The notes: generated from the letters alone by a model not told the origin. Shown: positions 48,291 to 58,506, numbered from the stretch's first letter. The stretch is DNA of 64,000 nucleotides from Sphingopyxis yananensis (GCF_020687785.1 NZ_JAJEWI010000008.1:124001-188000), one strand, 5' to 3'. Made by a program: numbers and translations.

Positions 48291-48330
48291 AAAAGGGGGG
48301 AGCATGGCACCTTGCGCCTGCTCCCCTTTC
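48291..48330 (+). terminator. Intrinsic terminator after acs
   Basis: GGGGAGCA pairs with TGCTCCCC around a 14-nt loop, followed by TTTCTCTT. It also faces the converging antiporter gene. Confidence 0.75.
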
Positions 48331-48350
48331 TCTTGCCCTTCGCCGCGCGT

Positions 48351-49433
48351 TTATGGGCTGAAACTGAAAAATAAATAGGCCGCGAACAGCAGCAAATGAA
48401 TGATCCCCGGCTGCATATTGGTCTTGCCGGTCCGCAACGACAGCGCGACAACAAATAAAGACAGCGCCAATAGCAGGATGGATTTGCTATCCAGCCCCAA
48501 TTCCAGCGGCCAGCCCATCACCACCGCCAAAACCGCAACCGTGGGAATGACCAAACCGATGCTGGCAATGGCGGAACCAATGGCCAAGTTCAGGCTGGCC
48601 TGAATGCGATTTTGCGCCGCCGCCCGCATCGCCGCCCCAAATTCCGGCATCAAGACGATGGTCGCAATCACAATCCCCAACACGGACGCGGGTGCCCCCA
48701 GCCGGTTCAAGATGACCTCTAGGGACGGCGAAATCCCCTTGGCGCTCAGCACGACAACCACCAAGGACAAGAGCAGCATCATCAAACTGGCCATCGCCGT
48801 GCCACTATCGGGGCGTGGACCGTTATCCTGCCCATCCTCCCCAACAACCGCTGCGGCGAAATATTCGCGGTGCCGCATCGTCTGAAACAAGGTGAAGGCC
48901 GCAAACATCAACAAGGTCATCGCCGCCACAAATAGCAATTGCGGCGGGCTGAAAGTCGGGCCAGCAGAACTGGTCAGGAAATTTGGCAACACCAACGCGA
49001 TGACGACGATCACCGCCATGGTTCCCAGCGCATCCGTCATGCCTTCGACATGAAATATCTGTTCCCGATGCTTCAACCCACCGACAATCAAGCTGCACCC
49101 AATGATGGCGTTCAAGATGATCATCACGGCGGCAAACACCGTATCACGCGGCAAGCCCATCGCCTCTGGCCCGCCCGACAGCATCATCGATATAATCAGC
49201 GCCACTTCGATGATCGTCACCGATAGCGCCAGAACCAAGGTGCCAAATGGCTCCCCCACCTTATGAGCGATCACCTCGGCATGGTGAACGGCAGCCACCA
49301 CAGCCCCGATTAACCCGAAACAAAGCGCAGCGACCGTCAATGGCGAGGGTGCTAGCCAATATAGCAACAATATGGCCACGCTTGCTGCTGGTACCATGAA
49401 CACCCAGCGCGGATTCCATTCTGCCACCAACAT
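48351..49433 (-). CDS. chaA: Calcium/proton antiporter, ChaA-like
   Basis: A 360-residue membrane antiporter of the Ca2+/cation superfamily, with about ten hydrophobic segments. Two inverted alpha-repeat motifs with conserved Glu are present: GEPFGTLVLALSVTIIEVALI and GAPASVLGIVIATIVLMPEFGAAMRA. It would export Ca2+ or Na+/K+ in exchange for H+. Length and motifs match ChaA. It converges with acs. No clear partner gene. Confidence 0.92.
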   Translation of the reverse strand: MLVAEWNPRWVFMVPAASVAILLLYWLAPSPLTVAALCFGLIGAVVAAVHHAEVIAHKVGEPFGTLVLALSVTIIEVALIISMMLSGGPEAMGLPRDTVFAAVMIILNAIIGCSLIVGGLKHREQIFHVEGMTDALGTMAVIVVIALVLPNFLTSSAGPTFSPPQLLFVAAMTLLMFAAFTLFQTMRHREYFAAAVVGEDGQDNGPRPDSGTAMASLMMLLLSLVVVVLSAKGISPSLEVILNRLGAPASVLGIVIATIVLMPEFGAAMRAAAQNRIQASLNLAIGSAIASIGLVIPTVAVLAVVMGWPLELGLDSKSILLLALSLFVVALSLRTGKTNMQPGIIHLLLFAAYLFFSFSP

Positions 49434-49626
49434 CCCATCTCCCTTCTTTCAAGGGTGGATACGCCCCAACGGTCCGGACGGTTCACAAATTGGTGTAATA
49501 TTTTGAATGAATCTGCGGTCGATTCTGCAGCCAACCATACCGCTGCAACACAGCACGCAGAAAAGCATGATTTTATTCCAAAACCATATCCCCAACGGGG
49601 CAATTTCCGCCCGTCCCCGCGCGCCG

Positions 49627-50496
49627 CTAGTCCGGTATTTGCCAGCGTATGCGGTTATAATATTGGCTGCGCACCGCTTCTCCTTTGGCATTTTTAGCGG
49701 GATGAAATTTCGCCCGCTCCATGGTCAAGGCACATGTTGCGGTGTCCAAATCATCATTATGGGATGTGCCAACAATGTGACAGTCTGTCACACTGCCGTC
49801 GTCCGCGATCATCAGCAAAAATGACGCCGTCCCCTCCGCTCCGTTATATAATGCCTGCGACGGATAATCATCATTCGTCGCCCACTGCCCTGGATTGATA
49901 ACCGGTTTCGGTTTTTGCACCACCGCCTCATTCCACCCAAGCGCCCCGCGCTGGCGCAGCGCACATTTCGCCAGTTCCGCGCTCCCTTGGGCCAATTTCC
50001 CACGGTCCAACACAAAGGGCGGCAAATGCGCAGCTTCAATTTCCAACGCGTCTATGCCATCAAGGTTTGGCGGTATGGCCTCATCATCCCAGCGCCACTC
50101 CGCTGTTCCATACCAATCGGTCCACGCCGCCTTGGCGGTGAATATCTTGCCCTTTTGCGATGCAGGCCGCTTTGTGACGCGCAGCATCAAATCAGCGGGC
50201 GCATCCCCCATTGGCTTGCCAACCACGCTCCAATTCGCGTGGCCCATCACAACAGATTGGTTCAGATGCAACGTGATCGTCTGATCACCAGCGCCATAAA
50301 CTTGGCTTAACTGGCACGAAAGGCGGTCTGATTGGATCGTCCAAGGTTGAGCGCGCAGCATCCGGCTCTGTTGCACCGACGCCGCCAGCGTTCCCGTTTG
50401 ATCTGGCACCATCGCTTTGGCTGGCTCCACCAGCCCGCCGATGGCTACACAGATGCGCACGCCAAACAGCACCGCCATTTTCCCCTGTCGCCGCAT
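49627..50496 (-). CDS. Exported protein with TonB-like C-terminal domain
   Basis: A 289-residue protein from ATG 50496. MRRQGKMAVLFGVRICVAIGGLVEPAKA is a signal peptide. A central region I do not recognise follows. The C-terminus (DDYPSQALYNGAEGTASFLLMIADDGSVTDCHIVGTSHNDDLDTATCALTMERAKFHPAKNAKG) is a TonB-C domain fold: Y-P-x-x-A, G-x-x-x-x-x-x-I-x-x-D-G, then a C-terminal R-W. TonB-C modules occur in sphingomonad periplasmic proteins with unknown roles. An alternative start is 50556. Confidence 0.75.
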   Translation of the reverse strand: MRRQGKMAVLFGVRICVAIGGLVEPAKAMVPDQTGTLAASVQQSRMLRAQPWTIQSDRLSCQLSQVYGAGDQTITLHLNQSVVMGHANWSVVGKPMGDAPADLMLRVTKRPASQKGKIFTAKAAWTDWYGTAEWRWDDEAIPPNLDGIDALEIEAAHLPPFVLDRGKLAQGSAELAKCALRQRGALGWNEAVVQKPKPVINPGQWATNDDYPSQALYNGAEGTASFLLMIADDGSVTDCHIVGTSHNDDLDTATCALTMERAKFHPAKNAKGEAVRSQYYNRIRWQIPD

Positions 50497-50563
50497 AATA
50501 TCCCTTATCTTGGGTGCACCAAAGCCATCCACCAAACCCATGCTCCGGCCAGCCACGAAAAAC

Positions 50564-50596
50564 CCCGCGCTATCACGGTTGGATAGCGCGGGGTCT
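50564..50596 (-). terminator. Intrinsic terminator after secA
   Basis: CCCGCGCTATC pairs with GATAGCGCGGG around a 7-nt loop; the minus strand then has GTTTTTC. It lies just past the end of secA. Confidence 0.88.
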
Positions 50597-50628
50597 GATC
50601 GCTGTCACGCGGTGTCGGCTGGCCTATA

Positions 50629-53364
50629 TTACACGGCGCCGTGGCAATGTTTATATTTGCGGCCCGACCCACAAGGGCATGGATCGTTGCGGCTGATCTC
50701 CATCCCCGCATAGGGGTTGTCGCCCGCACCCGCAGGGGCATGGGCTACCTGACGCGGCGGCAAGCTGTCAGAAATCAATCCGCGCGTGCCCGCGTCAATA
50801 TCCGCGCTATTATCCTCGCCCGTGAACGGGTCGATGTGGGTGGTCAAGAAATCGGGCAGTTCCGGCAACGGCATCGGCTCCGGCTCTTCGGTGCGGAATT
50901 CGATGCGCGCTATGGTGCGGGTCACGTCTTCGCGAATATGTGTCAACATCCGCTCAAACAGGCCGAACGCTTCTTGCTTATATTCGTTAATCGGCTGTTT
51001 CTGGGCATAAGCGCGCAGGAACACAGCCTGACGCAGCGCATCCAGCGTCGCCAAATGCTCTTTCCAATGATGATCCAGCGTTTGCAGCAGCACCGATTTC
51101 TGCACGCTGCGCCATGTCTCAGCCTCAACGCTGCCAGCCTTGGCGGCGACATGTTCTTCGGCCAAGGCTTGCAGACGCTCTTCAAAGATTTCCGGCTCAA
51201 CCGCATCTTCTTGCATCCACGCGTCAATCGGCGGGGTCAGGTCGAGGACATTTTCAACCCGCGCCTTCAGCCCTTCGATATCCCATTGCTCAGGATAGCT
51301 TCCCGGCGGGCAGGCTTCGCCCACCAAAGCATTGACGGTTTCGATCCGCATATCGTCCATCACTTCGGCAACGGTTTCGCTGTCGATGATTTCGCCGCGC
51401 TGTTCATAAACAACCTTACGCTGGTCGTTCATGACGTTATCATATTCGACGACCTGCTTACGCACGTCATAGTTGCGGGCTTCGACCTTGCGCTGGGCTT
51501 GCTCAATTGCTTTCGACAACCATTTGGACCCAATGGCTTCGCCTTCATCCAGCGTCTTGTTCATCATCTTGCTGAACAAGGTTTCTGGACCAAAGATGCG
51601 CAGCAGATCATCGTCCAAGCACAGATAGAATTTCGACAGGCCAGGGTCACCCTGACGGCCCGAACGACCGCGCAGCTGGTTATCGATGCGGCGGCTTTCA
51701 TGGCGTTCAGTAGCCAACACGAACAAACCGCCCGCCGCGCGAACCTTTTCACGCTCTTCGCTCACTTCGGCGCGAATACGGGCGATACCGGCATCACGTT
51801 CCGGCCCCTCGGGCAGGTCAGCCAATTCCGCGTCGATGCGGAATTCTTCGTTACCGCCCAGCTTAATGTCCGTGCCGCGGCCCGCCATATTGGTGGCGAT
51901 GGTCACCGCGCCCAACCGGCCCGCCTGCGCGACAATGCCCGCTTCGCTTTCGTGGAAACGCGCGTTCAAAACGCTGTGCGCCACGCCTTCTTTTTCCAAA
52001 TAGGACGACAGCAATTCCGACTTTTCAATCGACACCGTGCCGACCAGCACGGGCTGACCACGCTCATTGGCATCGCGGATGGTGCGCGCAATGGCGATGA
52101 ATTTGTCGGTGATATTGCGGTAAAATTCATCCTCATCATCGCGGCGCGCAATCGGGCGATTGGTGGGGATGGTGACGACATTCATCTTGTAAATGTCAAA
52201 AAATTCCGCCGCTTCGGTCGCCGCGGTGCCGGTCATGCCCGACAATTTGGGGTACATGCGGAAATAATTTTGGAAGGTGATCGACGCCAATGTCTGGTTT
52301 TCCGGCTCGATCTTCACGCCTTCTTTGGCTTCAACGGCTTGGTGCAAGCCATCGGACCAACGGCGGCCATCCATCATACGGCCCGTAAATTCGTCGATAA
52401 TCACGACCTTGCCGTCTTTCACGATATAATCCGTGTCGGCGCGGAACATGATGATCGCCTTCAGCGCCTGATTGACATGATGAACAACCTGCGTGTTCTC
52501 AATGTCATACAGGTTTCCGCCATGCAGCAAACCAGCCTCGGCCAGCAATTGCTCGACATGTTCGGTGCCGTCCTCGGTCAGGTTGATCGATTTGGACTTT
52601 TCGTCCTTTTCATAATCATCCTCACCCAATTTCAGCACGACGTCGTTGACGCGAATATACATTTCCGTCTTGTCGTCGGTCGGGCCAGAAATGATCAGCG
52701 GGGTGCGCGCTTCGTCGATCAAAATCGAGTCGACTTCGTCCACGATGCCAAAGTTAAATTGGCGGTGGACCATTTGTTCCCGATCAAACTTCATATTATC
52801 GCGCAGATAATCAAAGCCCAATTCATTGTTTGTGGCATAGGTGATGTCGCAATTATAGGCGGCGCGGCGTTCCATCTCGTTCATATTGGGAACGATGATG
52901 CCGGTGGTCAGCCCCAAAAAGCTGTAGAGTAGGCCCATCTGCTCCGCGTCGCGGCGGGCCAGATAGTCGTTCACCGTCACAACATGAACGCCCTTGCCCT
53001 CAATCGCGTTCAAATAACAGGCCAGCGTCGCCATCAAGGTTTTGCCTTCGCCGGTCGCCATTTCGGCAATTTCCCCGCGATGCAGCACCACGCCGCCGAT
53101 CAACTGAACGTCGAAATGGCGCATCCCCAAGACGCGCTGCGCCCCTTCGCGCACGGTCGCAAAGGCTTCGGGCAAAATTTGCTCTAATGTTTCACCAGCC
53201 TGCAAACGGTCGCGGAACAATATGGTCTGCCCCTGCAACGCTTCATCACTGAGCGCTTGCATTTGCGGTTCCAACGCGTTGATTTTATCCACAATCTTGC
53301 GGATGCCAGCGACATAACGTTCGTTGGATGAACCAAAAAGATTCTTCACCAAGCCAGAAAACAT
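50629..53364 (-). CDS. secA: Preprotein translocase ATPase SecA
   Basis: A 911-residue SecA, the motor that pushes proteins through Sec[21 protein letters not shown] opens, [19 protein letters not shown] is Walker [24 protein letters not shown] the DEAD-type Walker B, and [14 protein letters not shown] the second helicase-domain motif. The C-terminal SEC-C zinc motif [17 protein letters not shown] for SecB binding is complete. The start is the ATG of the conserved MFSGL. Standard length. Confidence 0.98.
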   Translation of the reverse strand: MFSGLVKNLFGSSNERYVAGIRKIVDKINALEPQMQALSDEALQGQTILFRDRLQAGETLEQILPEAFATVREGAQRVLGMRHFDVQLIGGVVLHRGEIAEMATGEGKTLMATLACYLNAIEGKGVHVVTVNDYLARRDAEQMGLLYSFLGLTTGIIVPNMNEMERRAAYNCDITYATNNELGFDYLRDNMKFDREQMVHRQFNFGIVDEVDSILIDEARTPLIISGPTDDKTEMYIRVNDVVLKLGEDDYEKDEKSKSINLTEDGTEHVEQLLAEAGLLHGGNLYDIENTQVVHHVNQALKAIIMFRADTDYIVKDGKVVIIDEFTGRMMDGRRWSDGLHQAVEAKEGVKIEPENQTLASITFQNYFRMYPKLSGMTGTAATEAAEFFDIYKMNVVTIPTNRPIARRDDEDEFYRNITDKFIAIARTIRDANERGQPVLVGTVSIEKSELLSSYLEKEGVAHSVLNARFHESEAGIVAQAGRLGAVTIATNMAGRGTDIKLGGNEEFRIDAELADLPEGPERDAGIARIRAEVSEEREKVRAAGGLFVLATERHESRRIDNQLRGRSGRQGDPGLSKFYLCLDDDLLRIFGPETLFSKMMNKTLDEGEAIGSKWLSKAIEQAQRKVEARNYDVRKQVVEYDNVMNDQRKVVYEQRGEIIDSETVAEVMDDMRIETVNALVGEACPPGSYPEQWDIEGLKARVENVLDLTPPIDAWMQEDAVEPEIFEERLQALAEEHVAAKAGSVEAETWRSVQKSVLLQTLDHHWKEHLATLDALRQAVFLRAYAQKQPINEYKQEAFGLFERMLTHIREDVTRTIARIEFRTEEPEPMPLPELPDFLTTHIDPFTGEDNSADIDAGTRGLISDSLPPRQVAHAPAGAGDNPYAGMEISRNDPCPCGSGRKYKHCHGAV

Positions 53365-53475
53365 TCGGATATCCTTGGAAATAATATTCAGTTTATGCGG
53401 ACATGCCGCGCACGGCCAATCGGCCAAATTTCGATGAAAAAAGCACCGCCCGATGGGGCAGTGCGCAAGCCGCAG

Positions 53476-53745
53476 CTATTCGATCGCGCGGTCAACACCG
53501 GGCAACAGGCCAGGCAAATGCATGGGGGCCGCGCTGCGGCCAGAACGGGGCGAAACACTCGCCTTGCGTCGGTCCGCTTTGACATCGGGCGCGCGGCGGC
53601 GTGCGGCTTGATTTTCGGCTTGCCCTGCGGTGTCGGCCAGCAACACCATCGCACCCATTGTTGCGGGTGACACCGGCGCAGCAACAGCACGGTCCGATAC
53701 ACTCAGACCGGACAGCAATGCCAACAGGGTTAACAAAAACCGCAA
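53476..53745 (-). CDS. Small secreted hypothetical protein, 89 aa (TTG start)
   Basis: A TTG start at 53745 preceded by GAGAGGGG seven bases upstream supports translation. The signal peptide (RFLLTLLALLSGLSVSDRAVAAP) is followed by a basic, low-complexity region (RRRAPDVKADRRKASVSPRSGRSAAP). No family known. It sits between secA and the divergent SDR gene. Presence of a good ribosome site and signal peptide suggests it is real. Confidence 0.6.
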   Translation of the reverse strand: MRFLLTLLALLSGLSVSDRAVAAPVSPATMGAMVLLADTAGQAENQAARRRAPDVKADRRKASVSPRSGRSAAPMHLPGLLPGVDRAIE

Positions 53746-53978
53746 GAATCGCCCCTCTCGATAGCCATAAAATTCAGCTTATGGCATGATCGTCGATGAA
53801 TATAGGGTGAAACCACCATCAGTGTCCAGTGCCACGCCCATTTCGCGGCCACGCTTCCATCGCCTCGCCCCCTCATTTCTTGGGCCTTCATGCCGCAGCG
53901 AGCGACAATAAAGGTTGATTGACAGCCATCACCCGCCGATTCAATATACAAATATGTCAGTAGCGGGGGAGCAGGGTC

Positions 53979-54776
53979 ATGACAGCCAAAGCCATTTTCA
54001 TCACCGGTGCGGGGTCCGGCATTGGCCAAGCCACGGCGCGCTATTTTGCGCAGCGGGGTTGGTTTGTCGGCTTGGCGGACATTAACGCCGCATCCTTGGA
54101 TGATACCGCATCATCGTTGCAACTGGGGCAATTTTCCCGCCATGTCATGGATGTGCGCGACCGCGATCAATGGGCGCTGGCGCTGCGCGATTTCCATTCG
54201 GCATCAGGCGGACGCTTTGACGCTTTGTTCAACAATGCAGGCATTGGCACAGGCGGACAATTTGCGGATATGCCCGCCGAAGAAGCGGACCGCTTGATCG
54301 CCATCAACTTTAACGGGGTGGTCAATGGCGTCATCATGGCCCTGCCCTATTTGCGGGCTAGCAAGGGCGTGATTTTGAACACCGGTTCGGCATCCGGATT
54401 TTATGGCACCGCTGGCCTCGCACTTTATTCCGCCACAAAATTTGCAGTGCGCGGCCTAACTGAGGCGCTGAATGTCGAATTCGCCAAATATGATGTGCAT
54501 GTCTGCTCGCTCATGCCCGGCTTTATCGACACGCCCTTGCTCGATCAGGTGACGGGCGACAGCAACGAAACCGCATCGGAAAAATTACGGTCCAGCGGCA
54601 TGGAAATCAGCCCCGTCAGCTCGGTCGCCGAAGCCGCGTGGAAGGCCGTGCACAGCAACAAAGTCTACACCCCTGTCGGCAAATTGGCCAAGCGCCTGAA
54701 CCTGCTTTCGCGTTTCTTCCCATCCTTGCTGGTCCGTAAATCCAAACAGATGGACGCCGCGTCAAACGCCCTTTGA
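53979..54776 (+). CDS. Short-chain dehydrogenase/reductase (SDR)
   Basis: A 265-residue NAD(P)-dependent oxidoreductase. The GAGSGIGQATA cofactor motif opens, DINAASLDD marks the second strand, NNAGIGTGG the NNAG motif, and NTGSASGF with YSATK the Ser and Tyr-x-x-x-Lys catalytic residues. The acidic DIN after the cofactor site suggests NAD(H), by inference. GGGGGAGCAGGG lies before the ATG. Substrate unknown. It stands alone between secA-side genes and the GIN pair. Confidence 0.93.
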   Translation: MTAKAIFITGAGSGIGQATARYFAQRGWFVGLADINAASLDDTASSLQLGQFSRHVMDVRDRDQWALALRDFHSASGGRFDALFNNAGIGTGGQFADMPAEEADRLIAINFNGVVNGVIMALPYLRASKGVILNTGSASGFYGTAGLALYSATKFAVRGLTEALNVEFAKYDVHVCSLMPGFIDTPLLDQVTGDSNETASEKLRSSGMEISPVSSVAEAAWKAVHSNKVYTPVGKLAKRLNLLSRFFPSLLVRKSKQMDAASNAL

Positions 54777-54814
54777 AATACGCTCATCATCCACGAAACG
54801 GGCAAACCGCCGCA

Positions 54815-55615
54815 TCATTTGCGGCCGCAAATCACGCTGCCTATGCCCATATTTTCCACAGCGCAGCTAGGCCGTCCGTCGATTGCGATGCGCCCTGCGC
54901 CGCGTGACGTGATTTTGGCGCGTTTCAGGACCGTCAAATGATGATCGCCCGCGCCTTCATTTTGCAAGGTCACATCGTCCACCAGCAAAGCCGCGCCCTG
55001 TAACTGGCTGGCCCCTGCCAAATTCATCTGGGCTTGCTTCACCTTGCCCGCCGCGCGAATACGGCCATTGCCAACCATGTTCAGCGCCAACTGATCGGCC
55101 GTAATATCGGCCACATCAATGCTGCCCGGCCCTTGCAGCGCAATCATCACCCGCTGGCCGCGCAATCGGCCCACCCGCACCGTCCCTGCGCCCACCACCG
55201 ATATGGAACGCAAGCTTGGCGCATAAAGGCGTAGATGCAGCGGCCCCGAACGCGCCACCCGCTTGTCATCACCCGCATAGCGCCGCATGGAAATGACCAA
55301 TCGGCCATCCCGCGTCTCCATCACCAAACGGTCCAAGGCGTCTTGATCGCCGGTCGCCAGCGCTGACACTGGGGCCTCGGGGATAATCTCAACATTCGCA
55401 TCGACCAGCAATTCGACCCGTTCAAAACTGGTCAAGCCAAAGCGTTTTTCGGCGGCGACACTGGGCACCGCCAAGCCCGCCGCCAGCAACGCCGCAGCGC
55501 CCAACGTCCAGCGCGCCAGCCCCGCCCCGCCTATCTTAGCGTTGCCCAGCGCAGCAGGTCGGGCGACATAGGAAAGCAAGCCGCCCGCTGTCACATGCTG
55601 CGTCATATATGTCAT
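54815..55615 (-). CDS. Head GIN domain (DUF2807) protein, second of the pair
   Basis: A 266-residue exported beta-helix-like protein. After a short N-terminus and hydrophobic region (WTLGAALLAAGLAVPSVAAEK), the repeating short beta pattern (LRSISVVGAGTVRVGRL...GQRVMIALQGPGSIDVADI...GNGRIRAAG...GASQLQGAAL) matches DUF2807. ATG at 55615 or 55606 is likely; the frame runs to a TTG at 55648 but that overlaps the preceding gene's end. It follows the lipoprotein GIN gene by a few bases. Both probably belong to the same envelope process. Confidence 0.75.
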   Translation of the reverse strand: MTYMTQHVTAGGLLSYVARPAALGNAKIGGAGLARWTLGAAALLAAGLAVPSVAAEKRFGLTSFERVELLVDANVEIIPEAPVSALATGDQDALDRLVMETRDGRLVISMRRYAGDDKRVARSGPLHLRLYAPSLRSISVVGAGTVRVGRLRGQRVMIALQGPGSIDVADITADQLALNMVGNGRIRAAGKVKQAQMNLAGASQLQGAALLVDDVTLQNEGAGDHHLTVLKRAKITSRGAGRIAIDGRPSCAVENMGIGSVICGRK

Positions 55616-55628
55616 TTTTAACAATGGT

Positions 55629-56402
55629 TTAACAACGAACTGTGCCAACCCCTTGCTTCGTGGTCTGGCATTTGGCGCCGCCTGTCACGGTTACGTCCCC
55701 AACGCCCAGCAAGCTGACCTTGGCCGCACCGCTCGCATGGGCCGTCACGGAACCGACACCCGATGAGGTCACGGCTATTTGCTTGGCTTGCAATTTTTCG
55801 GCGTCCAAATTCCCCGCGCCCGTCAGGCGGTAATCACCCGTGTCGATAGTGCCAGCGTCAATTTCCAAATCCCCGGCGCCGCTGATCGACAGAGCGGCAC
55901 TTTTGGCGGTGACGCGGTCAATGCTAATTTCGCCGGCCCCAGCCAAAAGCGCCGACACCGTGTCACCCGACAAAATGTCCACATCCACATCCCCCGTACC
56001 GCGCAGCGCGATGCTGCTCAGCTTGGGCATGGTCACCAATATGTCGACACCCTTGCCATTGGTGGTCAGCTTGGATTTGCGCGCTACGATCAACTTGCCG
56101 TTTTCCACCCGCAAATCCAGCAGGTCCAAATCTTGCTGCCGCCCCTTGGCCTGCACCGCAAAATTGGCCCCTTGGCGCACCTTCACCTCGTCAATTCCCA
56201 ATTGTTCAATATGGGTAAAATTGCTCAGGCTGAAATCACGCACAATGTCATCGCCGCTGGCCATTGGGCCTGATGAGCTGGCGCCATTTTGGTTCGCCGT
56301 GTCTTGATTGGCCGCCTTGTTGGGCGCATCGGGCTGACAGGCTGTCAAAGTCACCACCGCCAAAGCGCCGGTCATCAGCGCGCGTGCAAAATATCTGCTC
56401 AT
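55629..56402 (-). CDS. Head GIN domain (DUF2807) lipoprotein
   Basis: A 257-residue lipoprotein. MSRYFARALMTGALAVVTLTAC has a lipobox (TLTAC). FSLSNFTHIEQLGIDEVKVRQGANFAVQAKG opens DUF2807, then short glycine-asparagine-type turns (LRGTGDVDVDIL, GAGEISIDRV, GAGDLEIDAG, GAGNLDAEKL, GVGSVTAHASG, GVGDVTVTGG) mark the stacked strands. This domain occurs in many bacterial envelope proteins with unproven roles. It is the first of two tandem genes of the same domain, probably by duplication. Confidence 0.88.
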   Translation of the reverse strand: MSRYFARALMTGALAVVTLTACQPDAPNKAANQDTANQNGASSSGPMASGDDIVRDFSLSNFTHIEQLGIDEVKVRQGANFAVQAKGRQQDLDLLDLRVENGKLIVARKSKLTTNGKGVDILVTMPKLSSIALRGTGDVDVDILSGDTVSALLAGAGEISIDRVTAKSAALSISGAGDLEIDAGTIDTGDYRLTGAGNLDAEKLQAKQIAVTSSGVGSVTAHASGAAKVSLLGVGDVTVTGGAKCQTTKQGVGTVRC

Positions 56403-56665
56403 AACTGCTCCTCGCTATGGCCACCCTATGGACCGATACTCAGCGAACCTGCCGATCATAGACATGGTTCCCTTTGGGGGCACCATAGAAATTAGCGTGA
56501 GGAAATTATAGGCGCGGAAAATCGCGGACACAGGCCAGCGTTGCGCATTGGGCGCAGCCTTTATATATACAGCCTGTCCACGGCGCGCGCCGCGTGTCGG
56601 CGATGAACGCCGCCGCAATTTGGCCGCGCTGTCCCCCCGACGACCAAGATGGCAGAGTATAAACC

Positions 56666-57142
56666 ATGAGCGTAGCCTTTCGCCGCGAAAGCGACGATGA
56701 ACATATGGAACCCCAATATGAGCTGCCCATTCCGGTCGGCCCCAATTTGGTGACTCCGCGCGGACTGCGCTTGATTGTTGAGAAACTGGCGGCCCTCAAA
56801 GCATCGGCCGAAGCGGAAACGGATGAGGAAGCGCGCAAGAAAATTCTGCGCAGCATCCGCTATTTCGCCACGCGCCAGTCCACCGCCGATGTTCAGCCCA
56901 CGCCCAAGGACGGCCATGTCGGCATCGGCAGCCGCGTCACCTTTGTGCTGGATGGGCGCGAGCGCAGCCTGACCATCGTTGGGCATGACGAATCCGAACC
57001 CAATCAAGGCTTGATCGCCTTCAGCGCGCCGCTAGGACGGGCGCTGATGAATGCGGAGGCAGGGGATTTTATGTCCTTCCAAGGCCGCGACGATGTGATT
57101 GAAATTTTGTCGGTACAGGCCGACCCAAAGGTGCAGGCATGA
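56666..57142 (+). CDS. GreA/GreB-like transcription elongation factor
   Basis: A 158-residue protein with a GreA/GreB C-terminal domain. HMEPQYELPIPVGPNLVTPRGLRLIVEKLAALKASAEAETDEEARKKILRSIRYFATRQ is a coiled-coil-like N-terminus with E/D near its turn (SAEAETDEEARK), where Gre tips have catalytic acidic residues. VGIGSRVTFVLDGRERSLTIVGHDESEPNQGLIAFSAPLGRALMNAEAGD is the FKBP-like C-terminus. It may rescue paused RNA polymerase. It overlaps the next small gene by ATGA. GreB-like rather than GreA is not determined. Confidence 0.85.
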   Translation: MSVAFRRESDDEHMEPQYELPIPVGPNLVTPRGLRLIVEKLAALKASAEAETDEEARKKILRSIRYFATRQSTADVQPTPKDGHVGIGSRVTFVLDGRERSLTIVGHDESEPNQGLIAFSAPLGRALMNAEAGDFMSFQGRDDVIEILSVQADPKVQA

Positions 57143-57318
57143 AAGAAAAATTCGAACGCCATAAACAGCCGTGGACCACGGCGGAAATCCAGAAACTGCA
57201 TATGCTGGCCAAAAAAGGGGCATCCTTAAAAGCCATTGCCAAGGCGCTGACCCGCAGCGAAGAAAGCGTGAAAAATCGAGCAAAGGATGATGGCCTGCCC
57301 ATCGCCAAGCTACGCTGA
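57139..57318 (+). CDS. 59-aa Myb/SANT- or HTH-like small protein
   Basis: A small basic protein coupled to the GreA/B-like gene by ATGA. KQPWTTAEIQKLHMLAKKGASLKAIAKALTRSEESVKNRAKDDGL has the W-T-x-x-E-x-x-x-L, A-x-x-L-x-R-S/T-x-x-x-V-x-x-x-x pattern of Myb/SANT-type DNA-binding helices (three helices). Strong candidate for a nucleic-acid binding protein acting with the elongation factor. It is too short for routine ORF cut-offs but has clear domain structure. Confidence 0.8.
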   Translation: MKEKFERHKQPWTTAEIQKLHMLAKKGASLKAIAKALTRSEESVKNRAKDDGLPIAKLR

Positions 57319-57324
57319 GATTTT

Positions 57325-58506
57325 ATGACCCCTGCCAATCATTATGACGCCATCGTGCTGGGCGCTGGCGCAGCAGGCTTGATGTGCGCCGCCACCGCTG
57401 GCCAGCGCGGCAAGCGTGTGCTGCTGCTGGACCATGCCGATCAAGTGGGGAAGAAAATCCTCATTTCCGGTGGTGGTCGGTGCAATTTCACCAACATCCA
57501 TGCGCGGCCTGAAAATTATATCAGCGCCAATCCGCATTTCGTCAAAAGCGCATTGGCCCGCTATACGCCCGCCGACTTTATCGAAATGGTCGATGCCTAT
57601 GGCATCGCTTATAATGAAAAAACGCTGGGTCAGCTATTCTGCGATGGCAGCGCCAAGCAAATCGTCGCCATGCTGATGGAAGAATGCGCCAAGGGTCAGG
57701 TGGATATCCGCTTGGGCCATGACGTACGCGATGTGCAGTACGCCGACGAAATTTACTGCCTGACCTTCGGTCCCAGCCGCTTCACCGCCGACGCCCTTGT
57801 TATTGCCACGGGCGGGCCGAGCATTCCCAAAATGGGCGCAACGGGTTTCGCTTATGATCTGGCCCGTCAATTTGGGGTCAAAATCGTCGAACCGCGTCCC
57901 GCCTTGGTTCCCCTGACCTTGGGCGGCGATGATGTGTTGTTCCGCGACATCAGCGGCGTCGCCGCCCCTGTCGAAGCATCATCCGGCAAAACCAGTTTCC
58001 GCGAAGCCGCCCTGTTCACCCATCGCGGCTTGTCCGGTCCAGTGATTCTTCAAATCAGTAGCTATTGGAAATCGGGCGAATCTATTGCCATTAACTTCCT
58101 GCCCGATACGGAAAAAGACTGGCTGGTCGCGGCAAAACAGGCCCGACCACGTGCCCAATTCTCCACCATCATGGGGCAAATGTGGCCCGATCGACTGGCC
58201 CAAATCTTGGTCCAGCGTTTGGGCCTAAACGGCGAATTATCCACGATAACCGACGCAAAATTGCGCGATGCCGAAGCAAAGTTACGCCGCTGGACCTTCC
58301 ACCCGAATGGCACCGAAGGCTATGCGAAAGCAGAGGTCACCGTGGGCGGAATTGCGACGGCTGCATTATCTTCGCAAACAATGATGGTAAAAGCTGTAAA
58401 AAACCTCTATGCGGTCGGGGAAGCCGTGGACGTCACCGGGTGGCTGGGCGGCTATAATTTTCAATGGGCCTGGGCCAGCGGATACGCGGCAGGCCAGGCG
58501 ATATAA
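57325..58506 (+). CDS. YhiN/BaiN-like FAD-dependent oxidoreductase
   Basis: A 393-residue flavoprotein of the HI0933/YhiN family. AIVLGAGAAGLMCAATAGQRGKRVLLLDHADQVGKKILISGGGRCNFTN is the FAD-binding opening with the family's KILISGGGRCNFTN. LVIATGGPSIPKMGATG follows, then EAALFTHRGLSGPVILQIS and the C-terminal AVGEAVDVTGWLGGYNFQWAWASG, characteristic of BaiN-like enzymes. Substrate not known. It starts 6 bp after the small DNA-binding-like gene. Confidence 0.93.
   Translation: MTPANHYDAIVLGAGAAGLMCAATAGQRGKRVLLLDHADQVGKKILISGGGRCNFTNIHARPENYISANPHFVKSALARYTPADFIEMVDAYGIAYNEKTLGQLFCDGSAKQIVAMLMEECAKGQVDIRLGHDVRDVQYADEIYCLTFGPSRFTADALVIATGGPSIPKMGATGFAYDLARQFGVKIVEPRPALVPLTLGGDDVLFRDISGVAAPVEASSGKTSFREAALFTHRGLSGPVILQISSYWKSGESIAINFLPDTEKDWLVAAKQARPRAQFSTIMGQMWPDRLAQILVQRLGLNGELSTITDAKLRDAEAKLRRWTFHPNGTEGYAKAEVTVGGIATAALSSQTMMVKAVKNLYAVGEAVDVTGWLGGYNFQWAWASGYAAGQAI

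Noticed and set aside
50641-52932. 763-aa + strand ORF opposite secA
   Set aside because: It is a codon-bias shadow of secA with no domain features.
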